Below, in pieces: positions 19,309 through 29,432 of a DNA stretch of 64,000 nucleotides; positions within the stretch are counted from its first letter, which is position 1; every line of letters begins with the position of its first letter. This DNA is from Comamonadaceae bacterium. Its GTDB lineage: Bacteria; Pseudomonadota; Gammaproteobacteria; Burkholderiales; Burkholderiaceae_C. The notes below the pieces were generated by a model. That model was given only the letters and a program-made list of their open reading frames with translations. It did not search any database and was not told where the DNA came from. A program made the translations under genes and the position numbers. The stretch lies in the NCBI GenBank assembly GCA_027488115.1, contig JAIYCG010000026.1, positions 1 through 64,000 of the forward strand, read 5' to 3'.

Positions 19309-20286
19309 TTACTCTTGAACAATGCCAGCGTTTTTCAAAAGTCTAGGCCATTTGGCGACTTCGGATTTCAGCATGCTTTCAGTTTCTGCATTGTTCATTT
19401 GAACGATGCGACCACTGCCTTGTTGGAGTTTCTTGCGAACATCGGCCGATTGCATGGCTTTGTCGATTTCTGCCCTGAGTTTTTCAACAATGGCGGGCGG
19501 TGTTTTAGCAGGTGCAAACAAGCCAAACCAAGTTTCCATTTCCAAGTCCATGGTGCCAGTTTCAATGAGCGTTGGAATTTGCGGGCCATCGGGTGCTCTT
19601 TGGCGGCTGGAGACTGCAAATGCCTTGAGTTGGTTGCTTTCTAAATAGGTTCGGGTTGTGGTTGTGTTGTCAAAAAAGAGGTCAACGCGTCCACCTAGAA
19701 GGTCCATGTAAACTGGCTGTGCTCCTTTGTAGGGAACCAATTGAATATCAACGTTGCCCATGCCTTTGATGAGCGAGCCCAAAATAAATTGTCCGGTGCC
19801 AGGACCACTGGTACCAAAGTTAAGTTTGCCAGGGTTGGCTTTGGCATAAGTCAACATGTCTTTCATGTTGTTGAAGGGTAAATCCTTGCGACCGACCAAG
19901 GTATAGGAGTGCGATACCACAATGCGCAGAGGGATGAAGTCTGACAAAGGGTCATAGCCCGGATTTTTATAAAGACCCGCATTCAATGCCATGTTGGACA
20001 GGCCGCCCACAATAAGGTGATAGCCATCGGCTGGGGCTTTGGCAATGGCTTGAGTGCCCGCCAAGGTGCCGCCACCTGAACGATTTTCAACTACAAATTG
20101 TTGGCCCATTTGCTCGGACAGCTTGCTACCTAAGACCCTTGCGACCAAGTCAAAGCCGCCGCCCGCGGCTGATGGCGCCACAATTCGAATGGGCTTGGTG
20201 GGATAGTCTGTGTTGGCTTGTTGGGCCCATGTCGGCGAGCTTGCAGATACAAAAACAGTCAGTGCAAGAAAAGTTTTTTTAAACAT
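19309..20286 (-). CDS. Tripartite tricarboxylate transporter substrate-binding protein (Bug family)
   Basis: YPTKPIRIVAPSAAGGGFDLVARVLGSKLSEQMGQQFVVENRSGGGTLAG; start inferred at MFKKTFLAL. Confidence 0.93.
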   Translation of the reverse strand: MFKKTFLALTVFVSASSPTWAQQANTDYPTKPIRIVAPSAAGGGFDLVARVLGSKLSEQMGQQFVVENRSGGGTLAGTQAIAKAPADGYHLIVGGLSNMALNAGLYKNPGYDPLSDFIPLRIVVSHSYTLVGRKDLPFNNMKDMLTYAKANPGKLNFGTSGPGTGQFILGSLIKGMGNVDIQLVPYKGAQPVYMDLLGGRVDLFFDNTTTTRTYLESNQLKAFAVSSRQRAPDGPQIPTLIETGTMDLEMETWFGLFAPAKTPPAIVEKLRAEIDKAMQSADVRKKLQQGSGRIVQMNNAETESMLKSEVAKWPRLLKNAGIVQE

Positions 20287-20328
20287 ATTGATAAAAATAT
20301 TGGAAAAATAAATGAGATGTTGTGTCAA

Positions 20329-21180
20329 TTAACTGCGCATGATGGCCTTGCCCCAAAGGTTCAAGGTACGCTCTTCATGCTTCCATTGACCCACAGGGCG
20401 GCTGTCTGTGCAAATCTCTATTTCAGAGGAGATTTCGGCTAAATTGCCATCGGGATCTCGCACCATGAAAAACACATCATTGCCAGGTCCGTGACGCCCC
20501 ACGCCCCAGACAATTTCAATTCGCAATCTGCCCATGTGATCGGCCCAATTTTTCAGTTCGTCCCAACTGGGCGTTTCAAACGACTGGTGATCGAAGCAGG
20601 TCACGGGCGCGCCAAAAAGGGCCAGGGTGTGATGCATTTCATTGCCACGCACAAAGCAAGCCTTGAGTTGCCCCGAGTCGTCTTGAACCACATCAGAGAG
20701 GGTAAAACCAAGATCCTCTGTGTAAAAGCGCTTCATGTTGTCCACTTGCTGTGTCCGAAGTGCAAAATGTTGCGAGACTGCAGCCGGCAAAGAAGCTGTT
20801 TTCGCGGTCAAGGATGAGCTTGGGTGGGGTTCTTCAAGATCTGACTCGAGCACAAAAACCATGCGGTTTTGGTCTGGATCCATGAAACCTATCGCCGTGT
20901 GAGGAAGCTCTGCATAAGCTGCCAAGTTGGCTTTTGGTAAGTCTTGGGTGGCGCGCGTGAACTCCTCCCATTGCGCTGAATTTTGAATGGCAAACAGGGC
21001 GTAATGAAGTTGGCCAGCTTGCCCTTCTGACACCAAAACTTCTCTGCCTTCGTGGCGACAAAACCAGGTGCCATTGACTTCATGGCACGTCATACCCAAG
21101 GCTCGTGCATAAAAGTTGGCAAGCATTGAGGCATGAGGCGACTGCAAATGCAGTCGTTTCAAATGACGTTGGGGACGCAT
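20329..21180 (-). CDS. Two-domain VOC protein, type I extradiol dioxygenase-like
   Basis: SQHFALRTQQVDNMKRFYTEDLGFTL; RGNEMHHTLALFG; RDPDGNLAEISSEIE; H-H-E metal triad retained. Confidence 0.82.
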   Translation of the reverse strand: MRPQRHLKRLHLQSPHASMLANFYARALGMTCHEVNGTWFCRHEGREVLVSEGQAGQLHYALFAIQNSAQWEEFTRATQDLPKANLAAYAELPHTAIGFMDPDQNRMVFVLESDLEEPHPSSSLTAKTASLPAAVSQHFALRTQQVDNMKRFYTEDLGFTLSDVVQDDSGQLKACFVRGNEMHHTLALFGAPVTCFDHQSFETPSWDELKNWADHMGRLRIEIVWGVGRHGPGNDVFFMVRDPDGNLAEISSEIEICTDSRPVGQWKHEERTLNLWGKAIMRS

Positions 21181-21494
21181 AGGATGGGGTGCTCTTCGGG
21201 TACTAACCGTCGACTATCACTGCATGAAAGCTTGAACTCTAGCGTATTAACCCCTATGCATTTCACATTCTGCAGACGGCGGGAGTTTCAGTCACGAGCT
21301 CAGGAAAACCATTCACACCCCGAACGCTTCATCAGAGTCAAGTTAAGCCGTATAAAATGAATCGACCACTTTACGGTTTGGCCAATGGCGGACTCACTTG
21401 TGGCTCACTTCACACAACTGCATGACTTGTGCAAAAAAGCTGCTTTGCGAATTAACTGCTTCGGGTCTAGCCAAGCAGTTTTCAAGGAAATGAG

Positions 21495-22526
21495 ATGTTT
21501 CTTAAAAATGAATGGTACGTTGCCTGTCGTGCTGACGAAATCACAGAAAAGCCCTTGGGCCGGAAAATTTGCAATGAGTCTATGGTTTTTTTCAGAGGGC
21601 TCGAAAGCAAGGTCTCGGCTTTAGAAGATTTTTGTCCTCACCGCGGCGCACCTTTGTCACTGGGCCGAGTTTGCAATGGGCAATTGGTCTGCGGATACCA
21701 TGGCCTCACCATGGGATGCGATGGGCACACAGTCAGCATGCCAGGACACAATGTTCGCGGATTTGAGCCCGTCAAAAGTTTTCCGGTGATTGAGCGATAT
21801 GGCTTTGTCTGGGTTTGGCCGGGTGATGCGTCCAAAGCAGACCCCCGCAAAATGCCTGTTTTTGAATGGTTTGAAAATCCAGCTTGGGCATACGGGGGAG
21901 GGCTTTATCACATTGCGTGTGACTACCGCCTGATGATTGACAACTTGATGGACCTGACACATGAAACCTATGTGCATGCCACAAGCATTGGTCAAAACGA
22001 AATTGATGAAACACCCAGTCGAACTGTGACCGAAGGCAACACGGTGGTGACCAGTCGATTCATGGAAGGTATCAAAGCGCCACCTTTTTGGCAAATGGCC
22101 ATGCGCGCCAATGATTTGCCAGACGATGCCCAAGTTGATCGTTGGCAGATTTGCCGTTTTTCACCCCCCAGCCATGTGATGATTGAAGTGGGTGTGGCCT
22201 TGACGGGCAAGGGCGGCTACAGTGCTGACCCTCAAGACAAAGCCTACAGCGTGGTGGTTGACTTTATTACCCCCGAAACAGAGACCAGCATTCATTATTT
22301 CTGGGGCATGGTTCGACAATTCAAGCCGAATGATCACGATTTGACGGCACGCATTCGCGAGGGCCAGGGCAAAATTTTCAGTGAAGATTTGGAGATGCTT
22401 GAGCGTCAACAAAAGAATATTTTGGCCAACCCAACTCGCAAATTAAAAGTATTGTCTATCGACGCAGGTGGTGTGATGTCGCGCCGCGTCATTGATCGAC
22501 TATTGGAATTAGAGAAGGCAGCTTGA
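21495..22526 (+). CDS. vanA: Rieske non-heme iron oxygenase, vanillate O-demethylase oxygenase (VanA)-like
   Basis: Rieske CPHRGAPLSLGRVCNGQLVCGYHG; mononuclear iron DLTHETYVH; 343 aa. Confidence 0.88.
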   Translation: MFLKNEWYVACRADEITEKPLGRKICNESMVFFRGLESKVSALEDFCPHRGAPLSLGRVCNGQLVCGYHGLTMGCDGHTVSMPGHNVRGFEPVKSFPVIERYGFVWVWPGDASKADPRKMPVFEWFENPAWAYGGGLYHIACDYRLMIDNLMDLTHETYVHATSIGQNEIDETPSRTVTEGNTVVTSRFMEGIKAPPFWQMAMRANDLPDDAQVDRWQICRFSPPSHVMIEVGVALTGKGGYSADPQDKAYSVVVDFITPETETSIHYFWGMVRQFKPNDHDLTARIREGQGKIFSEDLEMLERQQKNILANPTRKLKVLSIDAGGVMSRRVIDRLLELEKAA

Positions 22527-22527
22527 A

Positions 22528-23505
22528 ATGAATCTGAAATCAAAATGGGTTTCTTTGGCCTTGGCCACCCTTCTTGGGGCCATGAGTGCAAACGCATTCA
22601 GCCAAGCTGCTTACCCCAACAAGCCTCTCAAAATTGTGGTCCCATTTGGTGCTGGCGGCGTGGCCGATTTGACGGCGCGTACTGTGGCACAAAAGCTGGG
22701 TGAGAATTTAGGCCAAAGCATCGTCATTGAAAACAAACCTGGCGCTGGGGGTGTTGTGGCCACAGACGCTGTGGCCAAGTCTGCACCCGATGGTTACACC
22801 TTGCTTTTGATGTCCAATGCCACAGCGGTCAGTGCTGGGCTTTTCAAAACATTGCCTTACGATGCAGAAAAAGATTTGACGCCGCTGTCGGTCCTTGGCA
22901 CGTTTGATATTGCCATTGTGGTGCCCCAAGAATCTAAATTTACTTCTTTGCAAGACTTGCTCAACTTTGCCAAAACCAACCCTGGAAAGCTGAACATTGG
23001 CAGCATCAATGTGGGTAGCACCCAGCATTTGGCGGCAGAACTTTTTAAGGCGACGGCCGGTATTGATGCGCAAGTGGTACCCTTCAATGGCACACCCGCT
23101 GTGCTCACTGCTTTGCGTGGCGGGCAAATTGATTTGGCTGTAGAAATTTTAGCCCCGGTATTGCCTCAAATTAAGGGACAAGCCCTGCGGGCTTTGGCGG
23201 TAACAGGCGATAAGCGCTCGGTTGCATTGCCTCAAGTGCCCACAGCCAAAGAAGCTGGTGTTCGCAATTTGTATGCGGCCTCTTGGAATGCTCTTGCAGT
23301 CCCCTCCAAAACGCCGCGTGAAATTGTTCAAAAACTCAACCAAGAAATTCAGAATGCTTTGAATTCAGTTGATGTTCGGAAAAAATTATTTGACATGAAC
23401 GTCGATCCGCAACCCGGTAGCTTGCAGCAAGCTGCCGACTTGTTAAGCAGCGAGACCAAGCGCTGGGGTGAGGTCATTCAACGTGCCGGCATTCCGAAGC
23501 AATGA
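22528..23505 (+). CDS. Tripartite tricarboxylate transporter substrate-binding protein (Bug family)
   Basis: YPNKPLKIVVPFGAGGVADLTARTVAQKLGENLGQSIVIENKPGAGGVVATDAVAKSAPDGYTLL. Confidence 0.95.
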   Translation: MNLKSKWVSLALATLLGAMSANAFSQAAYPNKPLKIVVPFGAGGVADLTARTVAQKLGENLGQSIVIENKPGAGGVVATDAVAKSAPDGYTLLLMSNATAVSAGLFKTLPYDAEKDLTPLSVLGTFDIAIVVPQESKFTSLQDLLNFAKTNPGKLNIGSINVGSTQHLAAELFKATAGIDAQVVPFNGTPAVLTALRGGQIDLAVEILAPVLPQIKGQALRALAVTGDKRSVALPQVPTAKEAGVRNLYAASWNALAVPSKTPREIVQKLNQEIQNALNSVDVRKKLFDMNVDPQPGSLQQAADLLSSETKRWGEVIQRAGIPKQ

Positions 23506-23533
23506 ACGCCAACTGGGGTGTTCATGAAGGAAC

Positions 23534-24478
23534 TTGATGTTTGATATTCTGACCATCACGGCCCCCATCTACCTTGCGATCGTTTTGGGCTATGGCTTAA
23601 CCCGTTGGGGAGTGTTTCAAAAATCAGACATGCGTGGCTTTGGCACTTTTGTGATCAAGGTGTCATTGCCAGCCATGCTCTTCAATGCGCTTTCCAACAC
23701 CCATGTCAAAGACATATTTCAGCCCGCTTATTTGGCTGCATATGCTTTGGCATCTTTGGCCACGCTGGGCTTGGCCTTGGCGTGGTCCATGAAAGTCAAA
23801 AAAGAAAGCTTCAGCCTCAGCAGTTGCTATGCCATGGGCATGAGTTGTCCCAACAGTGGCTTTGTGGGTTACCCCGTTGTGTTGCTCAGCTTGGGGCCAA
23901 TTGCGGGTGTTGTATTGGCCTTGAACATGATTGTTGAACTGTTCTTGATCATTCCGATCTTGATGGCTTGGGCCGATGCACAGGAAGGTCAAAACAGCGC
24001 TTTTCAAGTGCTATTCCAAACCTTGAAGGGTATGCTCAGCAACACTTTGCTTTGGGGCATTGTTTTGGGTTTTCTATTTTCTTGGTTTGAAATTCAATTG
24101 CCGCAAAGTCTCAATCGAACTGTGACATTGTTTGCACAAGCCAGTGGCGCATTGTCTTTGTTTGTCATTGGTGGCAGTTTGGTGGGTCTGTCAGTCAAAG
24201 GGATGGGGCCTCGCGTGTCCCAAATCGCTTTGGGTAAATTGATGCTTCACCCCTTGCTGATGTTGGCCGTGTTGATGTGGGTCCTGCCCATTTCAGACCC
24301 TGTGCTTCGCGCGGCTGCCATTCTGAGTTGTGCCATGCCCATGTTTGGCATTTATCCCATCCTGACGCAAAAGCATGGCCACGAAGGACTTAGCGCCGCC
24401 GCTTTGTTGGTCACCACCATGGCTTCTTTTTTCAGTCTGAATGGCTTGCTTTGGTTGCTCAAAGTAAACCCTGTCTGA
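23534..24478 (+). CDS. AEC family (auxin efflux carrier-type) transporter
   Basis: Multi-TM; AMGMSCPNSGFVGYPVVLLSLGP; typical AEC permease. Confidence 0.85.
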   Translation: MMFDILTITAPIYLAIVLGYGLTRWGVFQKSDMRGFGTFVIKVSLPAMLFNALSNTHVKDIFQPAYLAAYALASLATLGLALAWSMKVKKESFSLSSCYAMGMSCPNSGFVGYPVVLLSLGPIAGVVLALNMIVELFLIIPILMAWADAQEGQNSAFQVLFQTLKGMLSNTLLWGIVLGFLFSWFEIQLPQSLNRTVTLFAQASGALSLFVIGGSLVGLSVKGMGPRVSQIALGKLMLHPLLMLAVLMWVLPISDPVLRAAAILSCAMPMFGIYPILTQKHGHEGLSAAALLVTTMASFFSLNGLLWLLKVNPV

Positions 24479-24510
24479 TATTGGGGCCCGGTTTGGCCAC
24501 AGAGTCCAAC

Positions 24511-25422
24511 CTAAACTGTCTCTAACAAGCGAATGGCTGTTTCGCGAATCAGAATGAGTGTCGCTTTTTGAGTCTCGGTGCTGGGTCTTTGCGAACTGAT
24601 TACACAGCTCAATTCAATGCTGAGTCGCGGGCTTGAAATTGACTGAGTAGAAAAAGCTGAGGGGTTGATGGATCGCGTCACCGCATTGCGTGACAAGATG
24701 GCACAACCAGCGCCATCGGCCACCAAATCTAGGATGGCCGTCACGCCATCTATTTCCAAAGCAATGTGCGGCCTCATACCAACTGCTGCCATTTCTGATT
24801 CCACAAGCATTCGAATGGCATTGGGCCTGCTTGGAATGACCAAGGGAAGTTTGGCGACATCTGTGAATTCAATTGGCGGCGGTGGCGGATCTTCTTGTAG
24901 CCCTGGTGGGCGACGCCGAACAAGCCACAACTCCTCTTGAACCAAATGTGAAACTTCCAGTCCCGATGTGGGCTTCATGTTGTAGAGCAAAGCGATGTCG
25001 AGTCTGCCGTTAAGCAAACTTTCTTGCATGGCGGATGTCAGCCCTTCGCTGATCGACAATTGAGCATCGGGCATTTTTTCCCTGAAGGCACGGGTCAGTG
25101 GCACGGTTAAGACTCTGGCCACACTGGGTGGCAGCCCCAAAGCCACCCGGCCTGTCAGGCCGCTTCGGGCCCGTCCAAGCGCCTCGTGTGTGCGTTCAAT
25201 TTGGTGCAAGATGCCGCGGCCATGTTCTAAAAGCAGCAAGCCTGCGTCGGTGGGGCTGGCGCCACGACCGTTGCGCTTGAGCAGGGTTTGACGCAACTCA
25301 ACTTCCAAAAGCCTCACTTGTCGGCTTAATGCCGGTTGTGCCACGTTGAGTGCAATGGCTGCGCGCGTGAAGCTGCCCATTTCTGCAACGCGCACAAAAT
25401 ATTCAATTTGCTTGAGATCCAT
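24511..25422 (-). CDS. LysR family transcriptional regulator
   Basis: MDLKQIEYFVRVAEMGSFTRAAIALNVAQPALSRQVRLLEVELRQTLLKRNGRG; divergent from prpF/galD. Confidence 0.95.
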   Translation of the reverse strand: MDLKQIEYFVRVAEMGSFTRAAIALNVAQPALSRQVRLLEVELRQTLLKRNGRGASPTDAGLLLLEHGRGILHQIERTHEALGRARSGLTGRVALGLPPSVARVLTVPLTRAFREKMPDAQLSISEGLTSAMQESLLNGRLDIALLYNMKPTSGLEVSHLVQEELWLVRRRPPGLQEDPPPPPIEFTDVAKLPLVIPSRPNAIRMLVESEMAAVGMRPHIALEIDGVTAILDLVADGAGCAILSRNAVTRSINPSAFSTQSISSPRLSIELSCVISSQRPSTETQKATLILIRETAIRLLETV

Positions 25423-25557
25423 CTTAGAATTTTGCCATAACAGCGCTTTAGATATTCAAATTTGTTCTATCTGGTAGTGCTTCACAGGCCTAGTTAAAAG
25501 GCTTGCTAAATTGGAAAATCCAGCACTTATTTGAACCAATGCCTCTGGCTTCAGACC

Positions 25558-26700
25558 ATGAAACTTTCTTCTCAAACTGCAGTGCCTTGCTTATTCATGC
25601 GGGGTGGGACCTCCAAGGGGCCCTTTTACAATGCGGCCGACTTGCCTTCAGACATCGCGCTGAGAGACAAAGTGTTGTTGGCGGCCATGGGTTCGCCTGA
25701 CAAACGGCAAATTGATGGGTTGGGTGGGGCACATCCACTCACCAGCAAGGTGGGCATCGTGCGCCAAAGTGATGTGCCTGGCGTGGCGCTTGACTTTTTA
25801 TTTGCCCAGCTTCAGCCTGACAACGACACGGTCGATACCACGCCCAATTGCGGCAACATGCTGGCTGCAGTGCTGCCATTTGCCCTAGAAACAGGCATGC
25901 TCCAAGCGCAAGGTGATCAAACCACTTTTCGTGTGCTGACCCTGAACACCAACATGCAATGCGACATTACCGTCGACACCTCCGGTGGCATGGTGCAATA
26001 TGAAGGCAACGCGCGCATTGATGGCGCGCCAGGCACCTCAGCGCCTGTTGTGATTAATTTTTTAGACACCGCAGGTTCAGTTTGCTCAGGCTTGTTGCCA
26101 ACCGGCAAGGTCAGAGACACCTTGACAGTCACAGGTCAAGGATTTGCTCCTTTCACTTTGGATGTCACTTGCATCGACAACGGCATGCCCTTGGTGATGT
26201 TCAAGGCTTCTGATGTAGGCCGAACAGGTTATGAATCGGTGGCCGACATGAATGCTGATTCGGAACTCAAAACCAAAATTGAAGCGCTCAGATTGCAAGT
26301 CTCTTTGTTGATGGGCTTGGGCGACGTGAGTCAAAAAAACTATCCCAAAATGACCCTCATTGCACCCCCACAAAATGGCGGGGCTTTGACCACCCGCAGT
26401 TTCATTCCGCATGTGTGCCACGACGCCATTGGCGTTTTGGCAGCCGTCACGGTGGGAACCGCATGTGTGCTTGAAGGCTCGGTGTGCGATGGCATTGCTG
26501 TCATGCCCACTGGCGCTGCCAAAAATGTTTCGGTTGAACACCCCACGGGCGAATTCAGTGTGGCTTTGCAAACAGAACCTGCCCCCAATTTGCCGGGTGG
26601 ACAAAATGTGACGCAGGCAGCCTTGTTGAGAACGGCACGCCTTCTGATGCGAGGAGAGGTCATGGTGCCTGCTTCCTTGTGGTCCGGAACCAACTCTTAA
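25558..26700 (+). CDS. galD: PrpF-family protein, 4-oxalomesaconate tautomerase (GalD)-like
   Basis: CLFMRGGTSKGPFYNAADLPSD; PNCGNMLAAVLPFALETG; adjacent to ligJ/ligK. Confidence 0.85.
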   Translation: MKLSSQTAVPCLFMRGGTSKGPFYNAADLPSDIALRDKVLLAAMGSPDKRQIDGLGGAHPLTSKVGIVRQSDVPGVALDFLFAQLQPDNDTVDTTPNCGNMLAAVLPFALETGMLQAQGDQTTFRVLTLNTNMQCDITVDTSGGMVQYEGNARIDGAPGTSAPVVINFLDTAGSVCSGLLPTGKVRDTLTVTGQGFAPFTLDVTCIDNGMPLVMFKASDVGRTGYESVADMNADSELKTKIEALRLQVSLLMGLGDVSQKNYPKMTLIAPPQNGGALTTRSFIPHVCHDAIGVLAAVTVGTACVLEGSVCDGIAVMPTGAAKNVSVEHPTGEFSVALQTEPAPNLPGGQNVTQAALLRTARLLMRGEVMVPASLWSGTNS

Positions 26701-26733
26701 TTTTCTCATTTTACTTTTCAATTGGACATCGAC

Positions 26734-27780
26734 ATGAGTACTCAACACCCTTTGATCATCGACTGCCACGGTCACTACACCACAGCGCCCAAAGCTTTGG
26801 AAATCTGGCGCAATGCACAAATTGCCAATTTGAATACGCCTGAGCTCGGTCCTAAAGTGGCTGACCTCAAAATCAGCGACGACGAGTTGCGCGAATCGAT
26901 TGAGACCAATCAATTGCGTTTGATGAAAGAGCGCGGATCTGACCTCACTTTGTTCAGCCCACGCGCTAGTTTCATGGCACATCACATTGGCGACTTCAAT
27001 GTCTCTTCCACATGGGCGGCCATTTGTAACGAATTGTGCTACCGCGTGAGCCAACTCTTCCCAGACAACTTTGTGCCAGTGGCCATGCTGCCGCAGTCAC
27101 CTGGCGTCGATCCCGCTACTTGCATTCCTGAGTTGGAGCGCTGTGTCAAAGAGTATGGCAACGTGGGTATCAATTTAAATCCAGACCCCTCTGGTGGACA
27201 TTGGACTTCGCCCCCTTTAAGCGACAAGCAGTGGTATCCCATCTACGAAAAAATGGTGGAGTACAACATACCCGCCATGATTCACGTGAGCACCAGTTGC
27301 AACAACTGCTTCCACACCACTGGCGCCCATTATTTGAACGCTGACACGACCGCCTTCATGCAGTGTCTCACTTCCGATTTGTTCAAAGACTTTCCCACCT
27401 TGAAGTTCTTGATTCCCCATGGCGGTGGCGCTGTACCGTATCACTGGGGACGTTTTCGCGGTTTGGCGCAAGAATTGAAAAAGCCCTTGTTGCAAGACCA
27501 TTTGCTCAAGAACATTTTTTTCGACACTTGCGTTTATCACCAGCCCGGCATCGATTTGCTGACCAAGGTGATTCCAGTCGACAACATTTTGTTTGCATCA
27601 GAAATGATTGGTGCTGTGCGCGGAATTGACCCCGAAACCGGTCACTACTTTGACGATACCAAGCGATATATCCAATCTTCCAGCATCTTGAACGATGAGC
27701 AGCGCTACAAAATTTACGAAGGCAACACCCGCAAAGTGTTCCCACGTTTGGACATGCACTTGAAGGCCAAAGGCCTGTAA
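26734..27780 (+). CDS. ligJ: Amidohydrolase, 4-oxalomesaconate hydratase (LigJ)-like
   Basis: [65 protein letters not shown]. Confidence 0.88.
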   Translation: MSTQHPLIIDCHGHYTTAPKALEIWRNAQIANLNTPELGPKVADLKISDDELRESIETNQLRLMKERGSDLTLFSPRASFMAHHIGDFNVSSTWAAICNELCYRVSQLFPDNFVPVAMLPQSPGVDPATCIPELERCVKEYGNVGINLNPDPSGGHWTSPPLSDKQWYPIYEKMVEYNIPAMIHVSTSCNNCFHTTGAHYLNADTTAFMQCLTSDLFKDFPTLKFLIPHGGGAVPYHWGRFRGLAQELKKPLLQDHLLKNIFFDTCVYHQPGIDLLTKVIPVDNILFASEMIGAVRGIDPETGHYFDDTKRYIQSSSILNDEQRYKIYEGNTRKVFPRLDMHLKAKGL

Positions 27781-27826
27781 GCCCGCATTCAATTCAATCG
27801 ATACACCTTTAATCTTTGGAGTCAAC

Positions 27827-28510
27827 ATGACTGAACTCGGAATTGTGAAACGCAACATCACCCGCGCTGACAAAGCGGCCGTCGAAAAATTGGGCCGATT
27901 TGGTGTGGCCACGGTGCACGAGGCTATGGGCCGTGTGGGCCTTATGCAGAAGTACATGCGCCCCATCTACAGCGGCGTTCCGGTTTCAGGCACAGCCGTA
28001 ACGGTGCTGTTGCACCCTGGAGACAACTGGATGATGCACGTTGTCGCAGAGCAAATTCAACCTGGCGATATCGTGGTGGCGGCCATCAGCGCAGACAATT
28101 GCGATGGCTTCTTTGGCGATTTGTTGGCAACGTCTTTCATGGCGCGCGGTGCAAAAGCCTTGGTGATCGATGCTGGCGTGCGTGACGTCCGGGAGCTTAC
28201 GGCCATGGGCTTTCCAGTTTGGAGCAAGGGCATCAGCGCCAAGGGGACGATCAAATCTACTTTAGGATCTGTCAACATTCCAGTGGTTTGCGCGGGTGTG
28301 AACGTCAATCCAGGTGATGCAATCGTGGCAGATGATGACGGCGTGGTGGTGGTGCCAGCAGCATGGGCTCAAAAGGTTGCCGATGCCGCTGAAGCCCGTG
28401 AAGCCAACGAAGGTGAGAAACGCGCCAAATTGGCGGCTGGCGTATTGGGCTTGGACATGTACAACATGCGGGAACCTTTGGCCAAAGCTGGATTGAAATA
28501 CATTGATTGA
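27827..28510 (+). CDS. ligK: 4-carboxy-4-hydroxy-2-oxoadipate / HMG aldolase (LigK, RraA-like)
   Basis: [51 protein letters not shown]-like [12 protein letters not shown]. Confidence 0.92.
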   Translation: MTELGIVKRNITRADKAAVEKLGRFGVATVHEAMGRVGLMQKYMRPIYSGVPVSGTAVTVLLHPGDNWMMHVVAEQIQPGDIVVAAISADNCDGFFGDLLATSFMARGAKALVIDAGVRDVRELTAMGFPVWSKGISAKGTIKSTLGSVNIPVVCAGVNVNPGDAIVADDDGVVVVPAAWAQKVADAAEAREANEGEKRAKLAAGVLGLDMYNMREPLAKAGLKYID

Positions 28511-28555
28511 ATTTTTCACAAAGCCTTTTCAGCATTCTTTGAATCAGGACCCACC

Positions 28556-29410
28556 ATGATGTTCAACACACGTGTTCAATTTAAATGGCGTTGGCTGGCT
28601 GTTGCTTTCTTAAGCCTGTCTCTCAGTGCTTGTTTGAATCTCACAATTGTCTCGAACAAAGCTGAGACGTCAGTCAATGCGAAACTTGAAACAGCTTCTG
28701 CTGAAGTCCGACAAGCATTGGCACCTACGGGTGTATTTCGCGTTGGTGTTTATCCAGGCAGTCCTACCTCTTGGGTTAAAGATCCTAAAACCGGGGAGAG
28801 TGTGGGCATTGCGCTTGACTTGGGCAAAGCCTTGGCGATGCGAATGAAAGTGCCTGTTCAGGTGATCGAGTTCGATCGCTTGGCATTGGTTTTGGATGCA
28901 TTGAAAGAAGGCAAAGTAGATTTTACATTTACAAACGCAACGGCTGCTCGCGCGAAAGACATGGACTTCACACCGCCCATGGTTCGTTTGGAATTGGGCT
29001 ATCTTGTTGTGGGTGCCAGCCCCCTCAAATCTGTGACAGAAATGGACCAAGCTGGCATGCGCATCGGCGTGAGTCAAGGAAGTTCATCGCAAGGTGTACT
29101 GACGCAACTCTACAAACAGGCTACGGTGGTGCCCGCAGATTCTTTGTCAAAAGCGCAGACCATGCTGAACGCCAAACAGATCGATGCATTTGCAACCAAC
29201 AAAGGGATCTTGTTTGAGATGTCAGATGCGTTGCCTGGCAGTCGTGTGATCGAAGGTCGATGGGGTTTGGAAAATTTGGCGATTGCCGTTCCTAAGGGGC
29301 GTGAAGCGGGACGCTTGTTTGTCCAAAATTTTGCAAATGAAATGACGCAAAACGGAGAACTGGACAAAGCCATACAACGATCCGGTTTGCGCGGCACAGT
29401 CCGTGACTAA
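28556..29410 (+). CDS. Periplasmic solute-binding lipoprotein, amino-acid-type SBP family 3
   Basis: Lipobox LSLSAC; GVFRVGVYPGSPTSWVKDPKTGESVGIALDLGKALAMRM. Confidence 0.8.
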   Translation: MMFNTRVQFKWRWLAVAFLSLSLSACLNLTIVSNKAETSVNAKLETASAEVRQALAPTGVFRVGVYPGSPTSWVKDPKTGESVGIALDLGKALAMRMKVPVQVIEFDRLALVLDALKEGKVDFTFTNATAARAKDMDFTPPMVRLELGYLVVGASPLKSVTEMDQAGMRIGVSQGSSSQGVLTQLYKQATVVPADSLSKAQTMLNAKQIDAFATNKGILFEMSDALPGSRVIEGRWGLENLAIAVPKGREAGRLFVQNFANEMTQNGELDKAIQRSGLRGTVRD

Positions 29411-29432
29411 AGCTTTAACCTAGAAAGACACT

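Noticed and set aside
26086-27054. 322-aa minus-strand ORF
   Set aside because: Lies antisense across galD and ligJ, has no recognisable domain and a His/Arg/Gln-rich shadow-ORF composition; the plus-strand genes explain the region
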